Shown here: one piece after another, positions 42,111-50,405 of the stretch | Position numbering within the stretch: the stretch's first letter is position 1 | Layout of the letters: each line of letters starts with the position of its first letter | NCBI RefSeq assembly: GCF_035989885.1 | Contig: NZ_CP108518.1 | Location: forward strand, 6,811,001 to 6,875,000 | From: Streptomyces sp. NBC_01232 | GTDB taxonomy: Bacteria; Actinomycetota; Actinomycetes; Streptomycetales; Streptomycetaceae | DNA: 64,000 bases | Direction of reading: 5' to 3' | Program-made: the position numbers and the translations under genes | Notes under the pieces: model-generated | The model's database searches: none | Told to the model about the DNA's origin: nothing | The model's input: only the letters and a program-made list of their open reading frames with translations

Positions 42111-42473
42111 ATGGCCACCACCGCACAGGACGTCCGCCTGATCGCACTGTCGCTTCCGGACAGCAGCGAAAAGCTCGCCTGGGGCATGCCGACCTTCCGG
42201 GTGAGCGGGAAGATCTTCGTCTCGCTGGCCGACGACGACGTCTCGATCGGGGTGAAGTGCCCCAAGGAGGAGCGCGCCGAGCTGATCGCGGCCGAGCCGG
42301 AGAAGTTCTTCCTGCGCCCTGGCCACGACGACAACTACGCCTGGATCCGGGTCCGGCTGGCGGCCGTGCAGAACGCGGACGAGCTGCGCTCCATCCTGAC
42401 CGACTCCTGGCTCCAAGCGGCCCCCAAGCGCCTGATCACCGCCCATCCGGAGCTGACGGGCGACGCGGGCTGA
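42111..42473 (+). CDS. MmcQ/YjbR family protein
   Basis: A 120-residue YjbR/MmcQ (CyaY-like fold) protein. Family features are LPDSSEKLAWGMPTFRVSGKIF, SIGVKCPKEER and the HDDNYAWIRV segment. AAGAGGAG lies ahead of the ATG. Often called DNA-binding, but the function is not established. Confidence 0.88.
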   Translation: MATTAQDVRLIALSLPDSSEKLAWGMPTFRVSGKIFVSLADDDVSIGVKCPKEERAELIAAEPEKFFLRPGHDDNYAWIRVRLAAVQNADELRSILTDSWLQAAPKRLITAHPELTGDAG

Positions 42474-42590
42474 GGGGCGCGACCGGGTTCCCGCGGACCC
42501 GGAGGCCGAAAGGTGCGCGCAACCACCCCATGAAGTGCGGTATCGTTCTCCTGCGCGTTCAACCAGGGGAAACCCCAGGTCAGCGCGCAT

Positions 42591-42664
<74 letters not shown>

Positions 42665-42682
42665 CTCGTAAGAGTCGTAGAT

Positions 42683-42720
42683 CGAAGGGCCGTTTCGGAG
42701 CAATCCGAGACGGCCCTTCG
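42683..42720 (+). terminator. Terminator after tRNA-Pro
   Basis: CGAAGGGCCGT and its complement, with an inner TCGGA/TCCGA stem and a GCAA loop, form a long hairpin 18 bases after the tRNA. Confidence 0.8.
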
Positions 42721-42757
42721 GTCGTTCGCCGGGCTTTCTGACGTGCTTCCGCCGAGG

Positions 42758-43207
42758 TCAGGGGGTCGACGGGGCCGTGTCGGCCTCCCGGTGCATGCCG
42801 GAGCACAGGGCCCAGACCACGAACAGATTGACGGCGACCAGGGTCAGGGCCCACCAGGGGTAGTAGGGCACCCACAGGAAATTGGCGATCGCGGCGAGTC
42901 CGGCGACGAACACGCCGAAGAAGCGCGCCCACAGGGCTCCGGTGAACACGGCGCAGCCGGCGAGGACCAGGGCGATGCCCACGAGCAGGTGGACCCAGCC
43001 CCATCCCGTCAGGCTGAATTCGAACACGTAGTGCCGGGTCACGACGAACAGGTCGTCCCTGGCGAGGGCGGCGATCCCCTCGAAGATCGCCATCGCGCCG
43101 CCGAAGACCATCAGGGCGCCCGCGGACAGGGTTCTGCCCGATGTGGGCGCATGCCAGGCACTGGGCTGCGGCTGGCTGGTCCGGGGCCTGCTGGCATCAC
43201 TGGCCAT
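42758..43207 (-). CDS. Small integral membrane protein (DUF7144-like)
   Basis: A 149-residue protein with four membrane helices after residue about 30 and a C-terminal tail. The pattern (GALMVFGGAMAIFEGIAALARDDLFV, GWGWVHLLVGIALVLAGCAVF, FLWVPYYPWWALTLVAVNLFVVWALC) matches a family frequent in actinomycetes with no known function; the DUF7144 name is from memory. GAGGAG lies six bases before the ATG at 43207. It stands alone between the tRNA and the IclR gene. Confidence 0.8.
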   Translation of the reverse strand: MASDASRPRTSQPQPSAWHAPTSGRTLSAGALMVFGGAMAIFEGIAALARDDLFVVTRHYVFEFSLTGWGWVHLLVGIALVLAGCAVFTGALWARFFGVFVAGLAAIANFLWVPYYPWWALTLVAVNLFVVWALCSGMHREADTAPSTP

Positions 43208-43362
43208 ATCGATCTCCTCGATGGCAGAGCCGGCCTGGCGCACCAGGTTCGGCGATCCCCCGATTCAGCGTGGCACGGTCACCCTCCGTCGGCACTCCGA
43301 CCGGGCGGCAGGGGCGTTCCGGGCCATCCCGCAACGCCCCCGCCGCGACCTAGCTGTCTTGC

Positions 43363-44169
43363 CTAGCGCGGACCCGCCAGGACGGGGTGCGCGGCCCGAG
43401 TGCCCGGCACGGTGCCCGGCGGGTGGGCGGGCCGTTCGTGGTGCGGAGGGGCCGTGGTGGCCGGCAGCCGGGCCAGATTGGCGCTGATCATCGCCGCCGC
43501 GCGGGCCACGGACTCGCCGAGTGCCGCGATCCGCCCGGCGTCCAGGCCGGTCGCCGCCACGGCGGCCACCACCTGCCCGGACGCGGAGCGTACCGGCGCC
43601 GACACGCACGAGAGCGCGGCCACGCACTGTCCGTACTCGAAGGCGAGCCCCCGCTCCCCGGCCTGCGCCACCTCACGGGCCCATGAGGCCGCCGTCCGGC
43701 CCTCGGGCGGCTCGCCCACCGGGGCCGAGGCGGCCAGGATCAGCTCGGCCGCGCTCCCCGGCGGCAGCACGACGCCCGAACGCAGCGGAAAGACGTCGTC
43801 CACTTCGCCGCGCAGTCCCCCGACCACGATCGTCCGTCCCGCCTCGGCCACCGACAGGCTGAGGCTCGGCCGGCCGCCCGCCGAAGCGAGCTCGCGCAAC
43901 GGACGGGCCGATGCCGCACGCAGCGCACGCGCGGGGTGCCACGCCTGTCCCAGGCGGAAGGTCCGCGCCCCGAGACGGTAGCGGCCGGCGCGGCTCTGTA
44001 CCGCGCCCAGTGCGACCAGCTGGCCCAGCAGCCGGTGTGCGGTGGCCTTCGGCAGTTCGGCGTCGGCCGCCAGGCGGGTCAGCCCGACCTCCTCGCCCTG
44101 CGCGAGCACCTCCATCAGTGCGAACGCACCCTCCAGTACGCCCCGCCCCTCTGCACCGGATCTGGCCAT
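43363..44169 (-). CDS. IclR family transcriptional regulator
   Basis: A 268-residue regulator. The N-terminal winged helix (LEGAFALMEVLAQGEEVGLTRLAADAELPKATAHRLL) and the C-terminal effector-binding domain (SLSLSVAEAGRTIVVGGLRGEVD...) are complete. AAAGGGGGA precedes the ATG at 44169. It is divergent from the 29-residue peptide gene with 240 bases between them, so it is the best candidate regulator of the peptide, ligase and membrane protease cassette. The C-terminal about 25 residues are a disordered, histidine/proline-rich extension. Confidence 0.88.
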   Translation of the reverse strand: MARSGAEGRGVLEGAFALMEVLAQGEEVGLTRLAADAELPKATAHRLLGQLVALGAVQSRAGRYRLGARTFRLGQAWHPARALRAASARPLRELASAGGRPSLSLSVAEAGRTIVVGGLRGEVDDVFPLRSGVVLPPGSAAELILAASAPVGEPPEGRTAASWAREVAQAGERGLAFEYGQCVAALSCVSAPVRSASGQVVAAVAATGLDAGRIAALGESVARAAAMISANLARLPATTAPPHHERPAHPPGTVPGTRAAHPVLAGPR

Positions 44170-44273
44170 GGGCGGTCCCCCTTTCACCCTGGACCCGTCG
44201 GTCGGACGAGTCCAGAACTCCCCGTTCGCACCGGGTACTTGGGGGGTCACGGTGTTGCCGTCCCCCGTTCACC

Positions 44274-44290
44274 GGTCCGTTGAATGGACC
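44274..44290. promoter_or_regulatory. Candidate operator between the IclR gene and the peptide gene
   Basis: GGTCC and GGACC are arranged as an inverted repeat with seven bases between, in the middle of the divergent intergenic region. IclR proteins bind imperfect palindromes of about this size. The AACGTTACGG stretch nearby (about 44346) is another possible element. Predicted only. Confidence 0.35.
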
Positions 44291-44409
44291 AGATCATTGC
44301 CCGAGAGGTGCGATCGCGCCACTGTGTTGTCGTCCAAGTGACGGAACGTTACGGCGACCTCAGGGGAGCCCGTAGGACCGTCCGCCCGGAACGGAACAAG
44401 GAGGATCCG

Positions 44410-44499
44410 ATGAGTGCGATCAAGACGAGCGCCAAGCAGTTCAAGTACGTCATGGGCGCCATGACGGCGGTCTTCTTCGCCACCTGTTCTTCCAGCTGA
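44410..44499 (+). CDS. 29-residue hydrophobic peptide, candidate precursor of a processed signal
   Basis: A complete small gene: AAGGAGGA lies six bases before the ATG, and 29 codons end in TGA. The peptide has a basic N-terminus (lysines 5, 9 and 12), a hydrophobic stretch at residues 13-25 (YVMGAMTAVFFAT) and a short tail C26-S-S-S. That is the layout of a very short membrane-inserted peptide with a cysteine at the membrane edge. A palindromic terminator follows ten bases later, separating it from the ligase and membrane protease genes. I propose it is their substrate. Nothing similar was recognised from known families. Confidence 0.65.
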   Translation: MSAIKTSAKQFKYVMGAMTAVFFATCSSS

Positions 44500-44509
44500 C
44501 GATGAAGTG

Positions 44510-44541
44510 AGGGGTGGGGGCGGCGCGCCGCCCCCACCCCT
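44510..44541 (+). terminator. Terminator directly after the small peptide gene
   Basis: A 32-base perfect palindrome (AGGGGTGGGGGCGGCG and its complement) folds into a 14-base-pair stem with a four-base loop, ten bases after the peptide stop. It would end most transcripts here and allow some read-through to the ligase gene 43 bases further on. Confidence 0.8.
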
Positions 44542-44584
44542 TCGCCCCGCCCCACTCACCCCGCCACACCCCAGGGAGGTATGC

Positions 44585-46003
44585 GTGCTGGAGACAGGTG
44601 TCCGCCAGGTACGGGTGGCCATGGCGATGGTGTTCGGCCGGCGGCTCAGCGTGCGGGCCGTCGAGCGGCTGGTCGCCGACGCCCTCCTCACGCTGGAGGA
44701 GTTCGGCTCGCTCGGCGACGACGTCGAGGAACTGGCCGACGGGCCGTTCGCCGATCCCGACGAGCGCCGGGACCTGCAGGACCGTGCGCTGCGAAGGACG
44801 GTGCGCAGACTCGCCGGGCACTCCCCGTTCTACCGGGAGCGGCTCGCCGGGATCGACCTCGACGGCCTGACCGCCGAGACGCTCACCGGCATCCCGGTGA
44901 CCCGCAAGGCCGACCTCGTCGAACGCCCCGCGGACTTCCTGTGCAGCGCCCCCTACCTGGCGACCCAGACGACAGGTACCACCGGGCGCCCCGTGCAGAT
45001 CTGGCTCTCCCGCTACGAGATGGAGCTCTGGCCCGCGCTCATCGCGCTGTCCCTGGTGCTGCGCGGCGATCTCGGGCCCGGCGACCGGATGCAGATCAAC
45101 CTCAGCTCCAGGGCGACGGCCGCCGTGCAGGAGGACGTCGAGGTGTGCCGGCTCGCCAACGCCTCGTGCCACGTCGTGGGGCAGATCCCGCCGGAGGAGT
45201 CCGTCGAGCACCTGCTCGGCGCCGTCGGCGGCGGCATCCGGCCCACCATCCTGACGGGCAACCCCAGCTACCTCGGCCAGATGCTCACCGCCGCCCGGCA
45301 ACGCGGGTACGGACCCGACGACTTCGGGCTGCGGGCGATCTACGCCGGCGGCGAGATGCTGTCGCGGAACCTGTCGGACGCCCTGCGCGAGACCTTCGGG
45401 GCCCGGACCGTCGGCGACGCCTTCGGCATGACCGAACTGCTGCCCGTCGGCGGCCGTACCTGCAGCAGGCACCACCTCCACATCGACCCGAACATGGGCT
45501 ACACCGAGGTGCTCGACCTGCAGACCGGTGAGCCCGCCGGACCCGGCCGGCTCGGCGAACTGACCGTCACGCCCTACTTCCCCTACCGGGAGTGCATGCC
45601 GGTCCTGCGGTACAACACCGGTGACGTGGTCCGCACCCTGGAGGGCGAGCCGGACTGCGAACTGGCGGTCGTGCCCGCCGTCTCCCACATCCTCGGCAAG
45701 GCGGGCACCCTGCACCGCACCGTCGAAGGCCTGGTGACCCCGCGCGACATCGTGGAGGCGCTGGACGGCACCCCAGGTCTGCCGTGGCCGCTGCGCCACC
45801 GGGCCGGGGCGGGGGCCGACGGCCGGCTCCACGTGGAGGTCGCCTCCAAGGAGGTGACCGAGGCGGAGGTGGCCGGGCGGCTGCTGGCCCGGGGCATCGA
45901 CGCCCGCGTCACGGTCCTGCCGGTGGATTCCGAGGAGGCCGCCCGCCTCTTCCCCCTCCGCTGCGACCTGCTGGAGCACACCTTCACGCGGAGCCACGCA
46001 TGA
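44585..46003 (+). CDS. PaaK/CapK-like adenylate-forming enzyme
   Basis: A 472-residue member of the adenylate-forming superfamily related to phenylacetate-CoA ligase and coenzyme F390 synthetase. The phosphate-binding loop TTGTTGRP is at residues 129-136, the A5 motif DAFGMTE at 278-284, and the A7-like YNTGD at 343-347; the C-terminal lobe with GKAGTLHRTVEGLVTPRDIVEAL replaces the usual GRxDD region. The GTG at 44585 follows GGGAGGT; a nearby ATG at 44581 is out of frame. It activates a carboxylic acid as an acyl-adenylate; acid and acceptor are unknown. It overlaps the membrane protein gene by ATGA. It may modify the 29-residue peptide or its cleavage product. Confidence 0.82.
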   Translation: MLETGVRQVRVAMAMVFGRRLSVRAVERLVADALLTLEEFGSLGDDVEELADGPFADPDERRDLQDRALRRTVRRLAGHSPFYRERLAGIDLDGLTAETLTGIPVTRKADLVERPADFLCSAPYLATQTTGTTGRPVQIWLSRYEMELWPALIALSLVLRGDLGPGDRMQINLSSRATAAVQEDVEVCRLANASCHVVGQIPPEESVEHLLGAVGGGIRPTILTGNPSYLGQMLTAARQRGYGPDDFGLRAIYAGGEMLSRNLSDALRETFGARTVGDAFGMTELLPVGGRTCSRHHLHIDPNMGYTEVLDLQTGEPAGPGRLGELTVTPYFPYRECMPVLRYNTGDVVRTLEGEPDCELAVVPAVSHILGKAGTLHRTVEGLVTPRDIVEALDGTPGLPWPLRHRAGAGADGRLHVEVASKEVTEAEVAGRLLARGIDARVTVLPVDSEEAARLFPLRCDLLEHTFTRSHA

Positions 46004-46914
46004 CGGTCTTCTTCCAGCTCACGGTCACCCTCGTCCTCGCGCTCGGGGTGTGCGGCGGCGCGATCGCCTACTTCCGCGCCGTACGCACGCCGCGGCCGCC
46101 CGTCGGCGTCTTCAACGGCAGCGACATATTCATGATGATGGGCTTCGTCCTGGCGCTGCCCTACCTCTACCTCGCGCTGCCGGGGGCCGTCCTCCCGGTG
46201 GTCCTCGCCCTCGTCTTCGCGGGCGGCCTGTCCGTCGGCTACCAGCCCGTGATCGCGAACGGCCGGCTGCGCCGGACGCTGATCGCCGTACTGATCACGA
46301 GCGTGCTCGTCTCGCACCTGGCCTTCGGCGAGACCGCGCCGCCGTACTGGGTGGCGAACAGCGCCGTCGTCGCCCTGGTCGTCGTCTCCGCCACCAACCT
46401 GAACGTGCAGGGCGGCATGCGGCTGAAGAACGTCGCGTGGTTCCTGCTCGCGCTCACCGCGTACGACGCCTTCTTCGCCTGGGTCGTCCCGCTGACCCGG
46501 GAACTGTCCGATGCCGTCCAGGGATACCCGTACGCCCCCGCCGCGGGCCTGCGCATCGGCGAGGACCTGGGCGCCGTGGTCGGCATGGGTGATCTGCTGG
46601 CGTACGCCCTGTTCACCACCACCGCCTACAAGGCGTACGGGAAGCGGGGGCTGCGCACCGGGATCGTGCTGGTGACCCTCTTCGGGGCGGTGGCGCCCGT
46701 CGCGACGCTGCACATCGTCGCCGCGGTCACCGGCCATGCGCCCGCCCTGATCCCCGCCCAGGTGTTCTTCGGGCCGGCGGCCTTCCTCGGCCACCTCTTC
46801 CTGCGCCGCGGCGGACCGGAGCGGCGGATGGCCGACGTGGTCCTCCGCGGGACCCGCGGGGGCGCCGTACCGCAGGCCCGGGCCCGCGGGGCCGCCGCCG
46901 GACCGGTGGCCTGA
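46000..46914 (+). CDS. Membrane protein with presenilin/SPP-type aspartyl protease motifs
   Basis: A 304-residue protein with about nine hydrophobic helices. Tyr155-Asp156 (LTAYDAFF) lies in the sixth, Gly195-Met-Gly-Asp198 (VVGMGDLL) in the seventh, and Pro248-Ala-Leu250 at the start of the ninth. These are, in order and spacing, the YD, GxGD and PAL motifs of intramembrane aspartyl proteases (presenilin, signal peptide peptidase and archaeal homologues). The C-terminal 35 residues are a basic tail. ATG overlaps the stop of the adenylate-forming enzyme (ATGA). I infer that it cleaves the 29-residue membrane peptide encoded two genes upstream. Overall identity to known family members cannot be judged here. 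Confidence 0.7.
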   Translation: MTVFFQLTVTLVLALGVCGGAIAYFRAVRTPRPPVGVFNGSDIFMMMGFVLALPYLYLALPGAVLPVVLALVFAGGLSVGYQPVIANGRLRRTLIAVLITSVLVSHLAFGETAPPYWVANSAVVALVVVSATNLNVQGGMRLKNVAWFLLALTAYDAFFAWVVPLTRELSDAVQGYPYAPAAGLRIGEDLGAVVGMGDLLAYALFTTTAYKAYGKRGLRTGIVLVTLFGAVAPVATLHIVAAVTGHAPALIPAQVFFGPAAFLGHLFLRRGGPERRMADVVLRGTRGGAVPQARARGAAAGPVA

Positions 46915-46916
46915 TG

Positions 46917-46942
46917 GGGACCCGGCCCGCGGGCCGGGTCCC
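46917..46942 (+). terminator. Terminator after the membrane protease gene
   Basis: GGGACCCGGCC and its complement form an 11-base-pair stem with a four-base loop, starting two bases after the stop codon. Confidence 0.75.
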
Positions 46943-46994
46943 GCGGCTGCGGCTAGCCTGGGACTGCGGTGTTCCAGCGCGATCGGAGGCCCCC

Positions 46995-47024
46995 ATGCGC
47001 GCGGCCCGGGAGCCGGTACCGTGA
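46995..47024 (+). CDS. Nine-residue upstream open frame coupled to the phospholipase D gene
   Basis: ATG at 46995, preceded by GGAGG, opens a nine-codon frame (MRAAREPVP) whose TGA overlaps the GTG start of the next gene (GTGA). The phospholipase D gene has no good ribosome binding site of its own. The frame likely serves for translational coupling. Confidence 0.4.
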   Translation: MRAAREPVP

Positions 47025-48625
47025 CGCACGCCGACTGGCTCCTGCTTCCCGGCGAACGCGGCAATCCCGCGACGCGCCTGGACCGGCGCCGCCCGGACGG
47101 CGCGGCCTGGTCCCGGGGGAACCACGTACGGCCCCTGGTCCACGGCGCCACGTACTTCGCCGAGCTCCTGAAGTCCGTCCGCGCGATGGGCCCGGGCGAC
47201 CTCCTCCTGTTCACCGACTGGCGCGGTGACCGCGACGAGCGGCTCGACGGTCCCGGCACGGAGATCGGCACGGTCCTGTGCCGGGCCGTCGAGCGGGGCG
47301 TCATCGTCAAGGGACTCCTGTGGCGGTCCCACCTCGACGGCTTTCACTTCAGCGAAGAGGAGAACCTCCGCCTCGGCGAGGAGATCGCGGCCGCCGGCGG
47401 TGAGTGCCTCCTCGACATGCGCGTCCGTCCCGGCGGCTCCCACCACCAGAAACTGGTGGTGCTGCGCCACCGCGGCCGCCCGGAGCTGGACGTCGCCTAC
47501 GTCGGCGGGATCGACCTCTGTCACAACCGCAACGACGACGCCGTGCACAGCGGCGACCGGCAGTCGCTGCGCATGGCCGCCGCATACGGCCCGCACCCGC
47601 CGTGGCACGACGTCCAGGTCGCCGTGCGCGGGCCGGCCGTGGGCGACGTCGAGGCCGTCTTCCGCGAGCGGTGGGAGGATCCCGCCCCGCTCAGCCGGAG
47701 CCCGCTCACCCGCCTGCGGGAGTGGATGCACCGGGAGGACATCAGCGCGGACCGGCTGCCGCCGCAGACACCCGATCCGGCGCGCTGCGGCACCCACACC
47801 GTCCAGCTGCTGCGGACCTACCCGAACCGGCTGCTGCGGGGCTATCCCTTCGCGCCCGACGGCGAGCGGAGCATCGCGCGCGGGTACACCAAGGCGCTGG
47901 GGCGGGCCCGGGCGCTGATCTACCTGGAGGACCAGTACCTGTGGTCGCCCCGGGTGGTGGCCTGTTTCGCGGAGGCGCTGGGCAGGCACCCACAGCTGCG
48001 GGTGATCGCGGTCGTCCCCTCGGTTCCGGAGGAGGACGGCCCGCTCACCCTGCCCATGAACCTGATCGGTCGGGTCAAGGCCCTGGAGGAGCTGCGCCGG
48101 GCGGGTGGCGACCGGGTCGCCGTGTACGGCCTGGAGAACCGGGCCGGAACCCCGGTCTACGTCCACGCCAAGGTGTGCGTGATCGACGACGTATGGGCCT
48201 CCGTCGGCTCCGACAACATCAACCTCCGTTCGTGGACGCACGATTCCGAGCTCGGCTGCGTCGTGTACGACGAGCACCCGGACTCCCGGCGCCCGGCCGA
48301 TCCGGGAGGGCTCGGGGACGGCGCGCGCGCCTTCGCCCGGGAGCTGCGCCTGGAGCTGATGCGCGAGCACACCGAGGCCGCGGAGGGGGAGGCGCAGGCG
48401 CTGTGCGATCCCGTGTCCGCGTTCGACGCCTTCGCCACGAGCGCCGCCGTGCTGGACGCCTGGCACGAGGGCGGCCGCCGCGGTCCGCGGCCGCCGGGAC
48501 GGCTGCGCCGGTACGTTCCCCCGGAGCTCGGCGTGAGGCAGCGGCTGCTCGCGATCCCTCTGCACCGCCTGCTGGTGGACCCGGACGGCCGCCCGCTCGG
48601 GATGAGGTTCCGCCGCACCTTCTGA
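47021..48625 (+). CDS. Phospholipase D family protein
   Basis: A 534-residue protein with two PLD domains. The C-terminal HKD motif is canonical (HAKVCVID then GSDNIN, about residues 386-400). The N-terminal one keeps H-x-K (HHQKLVVL, about residue 142) but has an insertion before the acidic residue (ELDVAYVGGID), a pattern I regard as noncanonical. There is no signal peptide, so it acts in the cytoplasm or at the inner membrane. Candidate reactions are cardiolipin synthesis-like transphosphatidylation or phosphodiester hydrolysis. Confidence 0.87.
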   Translation: MTHADWLLLPGERGNPATRLDRRRPDGAAWSRGNHVRPLVHGATYFAELLKSVRAMGPGDLLLFTDWRGDRDERLDGPGTEIGTVLCRAVERGVIVKGLLWRSHLDGFHFSEEENLRLGEEIAAAGGECLLDMRVRPGGSHHQKLVVLRHRGRPELDVAYVGGIDLCHNRNDDAVHSGDRQSLRMAAAYGPHPPWHDVQVAVRGPAVGDVEAVFRERWEDPAPLSRSPLTRLREWMHREDISADRLPPQTPDPARCGTHTVQLLRTYPNRLLRGYPFAPDGERSIARGYTKALGRARALIYLEDQYLWSPRVVACFAEALGRHPQLRVIAVVPSVPEEDGPLTLPMNLIGRVKALEELRRAGGDRVAVYGLENRAGTPVYVHAKVCVIDDVWASVGSDNINLRSWTHDSELGCVVYDEHPDSRRPADPGGLGDGARAFARELRLELMREHTEAAEGEAQALCDPVSAFDAFATSAAVLDAWHEGGRRGPRPPGRLRRYVPPELGVRQRLLAIPLHRLLVDPDGRPLGMRFRRTF

Positions 48626-48756
48626 CGGCAAACCATTGAAAAAACGTACAAATTAAGGTCACATAGTGCCCGTTCCCGGCACGGCGGGTACCGCTTAAGT
48701 GACCAAAACGGCGGCGGGTTAGCATATGAGCACCGCCTAGCTCGAAAGATAATCCT

Positions 48757-50202
48757 GTGACTGTCAATGAGGACTCGTTCACCAGCTGGAAGAACCGCGA
48801 GGAGATCGCGGAGTCGATGATCCCGATCATCGGGAAGCTGCACCGGGAGCGGGACGTCACGATCCTGCTCCACAGCCGTTCCCTGGTGAACAAGTCGGTG
48901 GTCAGCATCCTCAAGACCCACCGATTCGCCCGGCAGATCGACGGTGAGGAGCTCTCGGTCACCGAGACGCTGCCGTTCCTGCAGGTTCTGACCACGCTTG
49001 ATCTCGGCCCGTCCCAGATCGACATCGGCATGCTCGCCGCGGAGTACAAGAGCGACGACCGCGGCCTGTCCGTCGCCGAGTTCACCGCCGAGTCCGTCGC
49101 CGGCGCCACCGGCACGAACAAGATCGAGCGCAGCGAAGGCCGCGACGTCGTCCTGTACGGCTTCGGCCGCATCGGCCGCCTCGTCGCCCGTCTGCTGATC
49201 GAGAAGGCCGGCTCCGGCAACGGCCTGCGGCTGCGCGCCATCGTCGTCCGCCAGGGCGGCGACCAGGACATCGTCAAGCGCGCCTCCCTGCTGCGCCGCG
49301 ACTCGATCCACGGCCAGTTCCAGGGCACGATCACCGTCGACGAGGCGAACAGCACGATCATCGCCAACGGCAACGCCATCAAGGTGATCTACGCGAACGA
49401 CCCGTCCGAGGTGGACTACACCGAGCACGGCATCAAGGACGCCATCCTCATCGACAACACGGGCAAGTGGCGCGACCGCGAGGGTCTGTCCAAGCACCTG
49501 CGCCCCGGCATCGACAAGGTCGTCCTGACCGCTCCGGGCAAGGGCGACGTCCCGAACATCGTCCACGGCGTCAACCACGACACCATCAAGCCGGACGAGC
49601 AGATCCTGTCCTGCGCGTCCTGCACCACCAACGCGATCGTCCCGCCGCTGAAGGCCATGGACGACGAGTACGGTGTCCTGCGCGGTCACGTGGAGACCGT
49701 CCACTCGTTCACGAACGACCAGAACCTGCTGGACAACTACCACAAGGCCGATCGTCGTGGCCGCTCCGCGCCGCTCAACATGGTCATCACCGAGACCGGT
49801 GCCGCCTCCGCCGTCGCCAAGGCGCTGCCCGACCTGAAGGCGCCGATCACCGGCAGCTCGATCCGCGTCCCCGTCCCGGACGTCTCGATCGCCATCCTGA
49901 GCCTGCGCCTGGGCCGTGAGACCACCCGCGAAGAGGTCCTCGACTACCTCCGCGACGTCTCGCTGCACTCGCCGCTCAAGCGCCAGATCGACTTCACCAC
50001 CGCCCCCGACGCGGTCTCCATGGACTTCGTCGGTTCGCGTCACGCCTCGATCGTCGACGCGGGCGCCACCAAGGTGGACGGCGACAACGCGATCCTCTAC
50101 CTCTGGTACGACAACGAGTTCGGCTACTCCTGCCAGGTCATCCGTGTGGTCCAGCACGTGTCCGGCGTCGAGTACCCGACCTACCCGGTTCCGGCGGTCT
50201 GA
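48757..50202 (+). CDS. gap: Glyceraldehyde-3-phosphate dehydrogenase with N-terminal extension
   Basis: A 481-residue GAPDH. The NAD-binding fold starts late, at about residue 130 (YGFGRIGRLVARLL), and the catalytic cysteine is Cys289 in SCASCTTNAIV; the typical enzyme is about 335 residues with the cysteine near 150. The first about 130 residues are helical and charged, with no motif I recognise. The final WYDNEFGYS is standard. The start is GTG 48757. The 130 bases upstream are AT-rich. The extra domain may change cofactor use, oligomer state or regulation; it is known in actinobacterial GAPDH paralogues. Confidence 0.92.
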   Translation: MTVNEDSFTSWKNREEIAESMIPIIGKLHRERDVTILLHSRSLVNKSVVSILKTHRFARQIDGEELSVTETLPFLQVLTTLDLGPSQIDIGMLAAEYKSDDRGLSVAEFTAESVAGATGTNKIERSEGRDVVLYGFGRIGRLVARLLIEKAGSGNGLRLRAIVVRQGGDQDIVKRASLLRRDSIHGQFQGTITVDEANSTIIANGNAIKVIYANDPSEVDYTEHGIKDAILIDNTGKWRDREGLSKHLRPGIDKVVLTAPGKGDVPNIVHGVNHDTIKPDEQILSCASCTTNAIVPPLKAMDDEYGVLRGHVETVHSFTNDQNLLDNYHKADRRGRSAPLNMVITETGAASAVAKALPDLKAPITGSSIRVPVPDVSIAILSLRLGRETTREEVLDYLRDVSLHSPLKRQIDFTTAPDAVSMDFVGSRHASIVDAGATKVDGDNAILYLWYDNEFGYSCQVIRVVQHVSGVEYPTYPVPAV

Positions 50203-50243
50203 TCCGTCGTACGGCCGCACAGCCGAACCGTTCGACCGGCTGC

Positions 50244-50336
50244 CACGACAGGCGGGGCGGCGGCGGGCGGGTGACCGGTGCCCCTGGGCATCCGGTCGCC
50301 CCGCCCGCCGTCCCCCGCCTGTCGTGCGTGCGGGCC
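50244..50336. terminator. Large inverted repeat between convergent gap and MFS genes
   Basis: CACGACAGGCGGGG and its exact complement bracket an inner GC-rich stem (GCGGGCGG/CCGCCCGC). It lies between two convergent genes, 41 bases after gap, and probably terminates both. Confidence 0.7.
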
Positions 50337-50405
50337 CGCCCCCGTACAGCGCCACGAGACGGCGGGCCGGGGCGGCCGCGGCGGGCAACCGTGTGAGCCG
50401 TGCGC

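Noticed and set aside
44581..45531. ATG at 44581 as the start of the gene after the small peptide
   Set aside because: It is out of frame with the adenylate-forming enzyme; the GTG four bases later is the start of the real frame.
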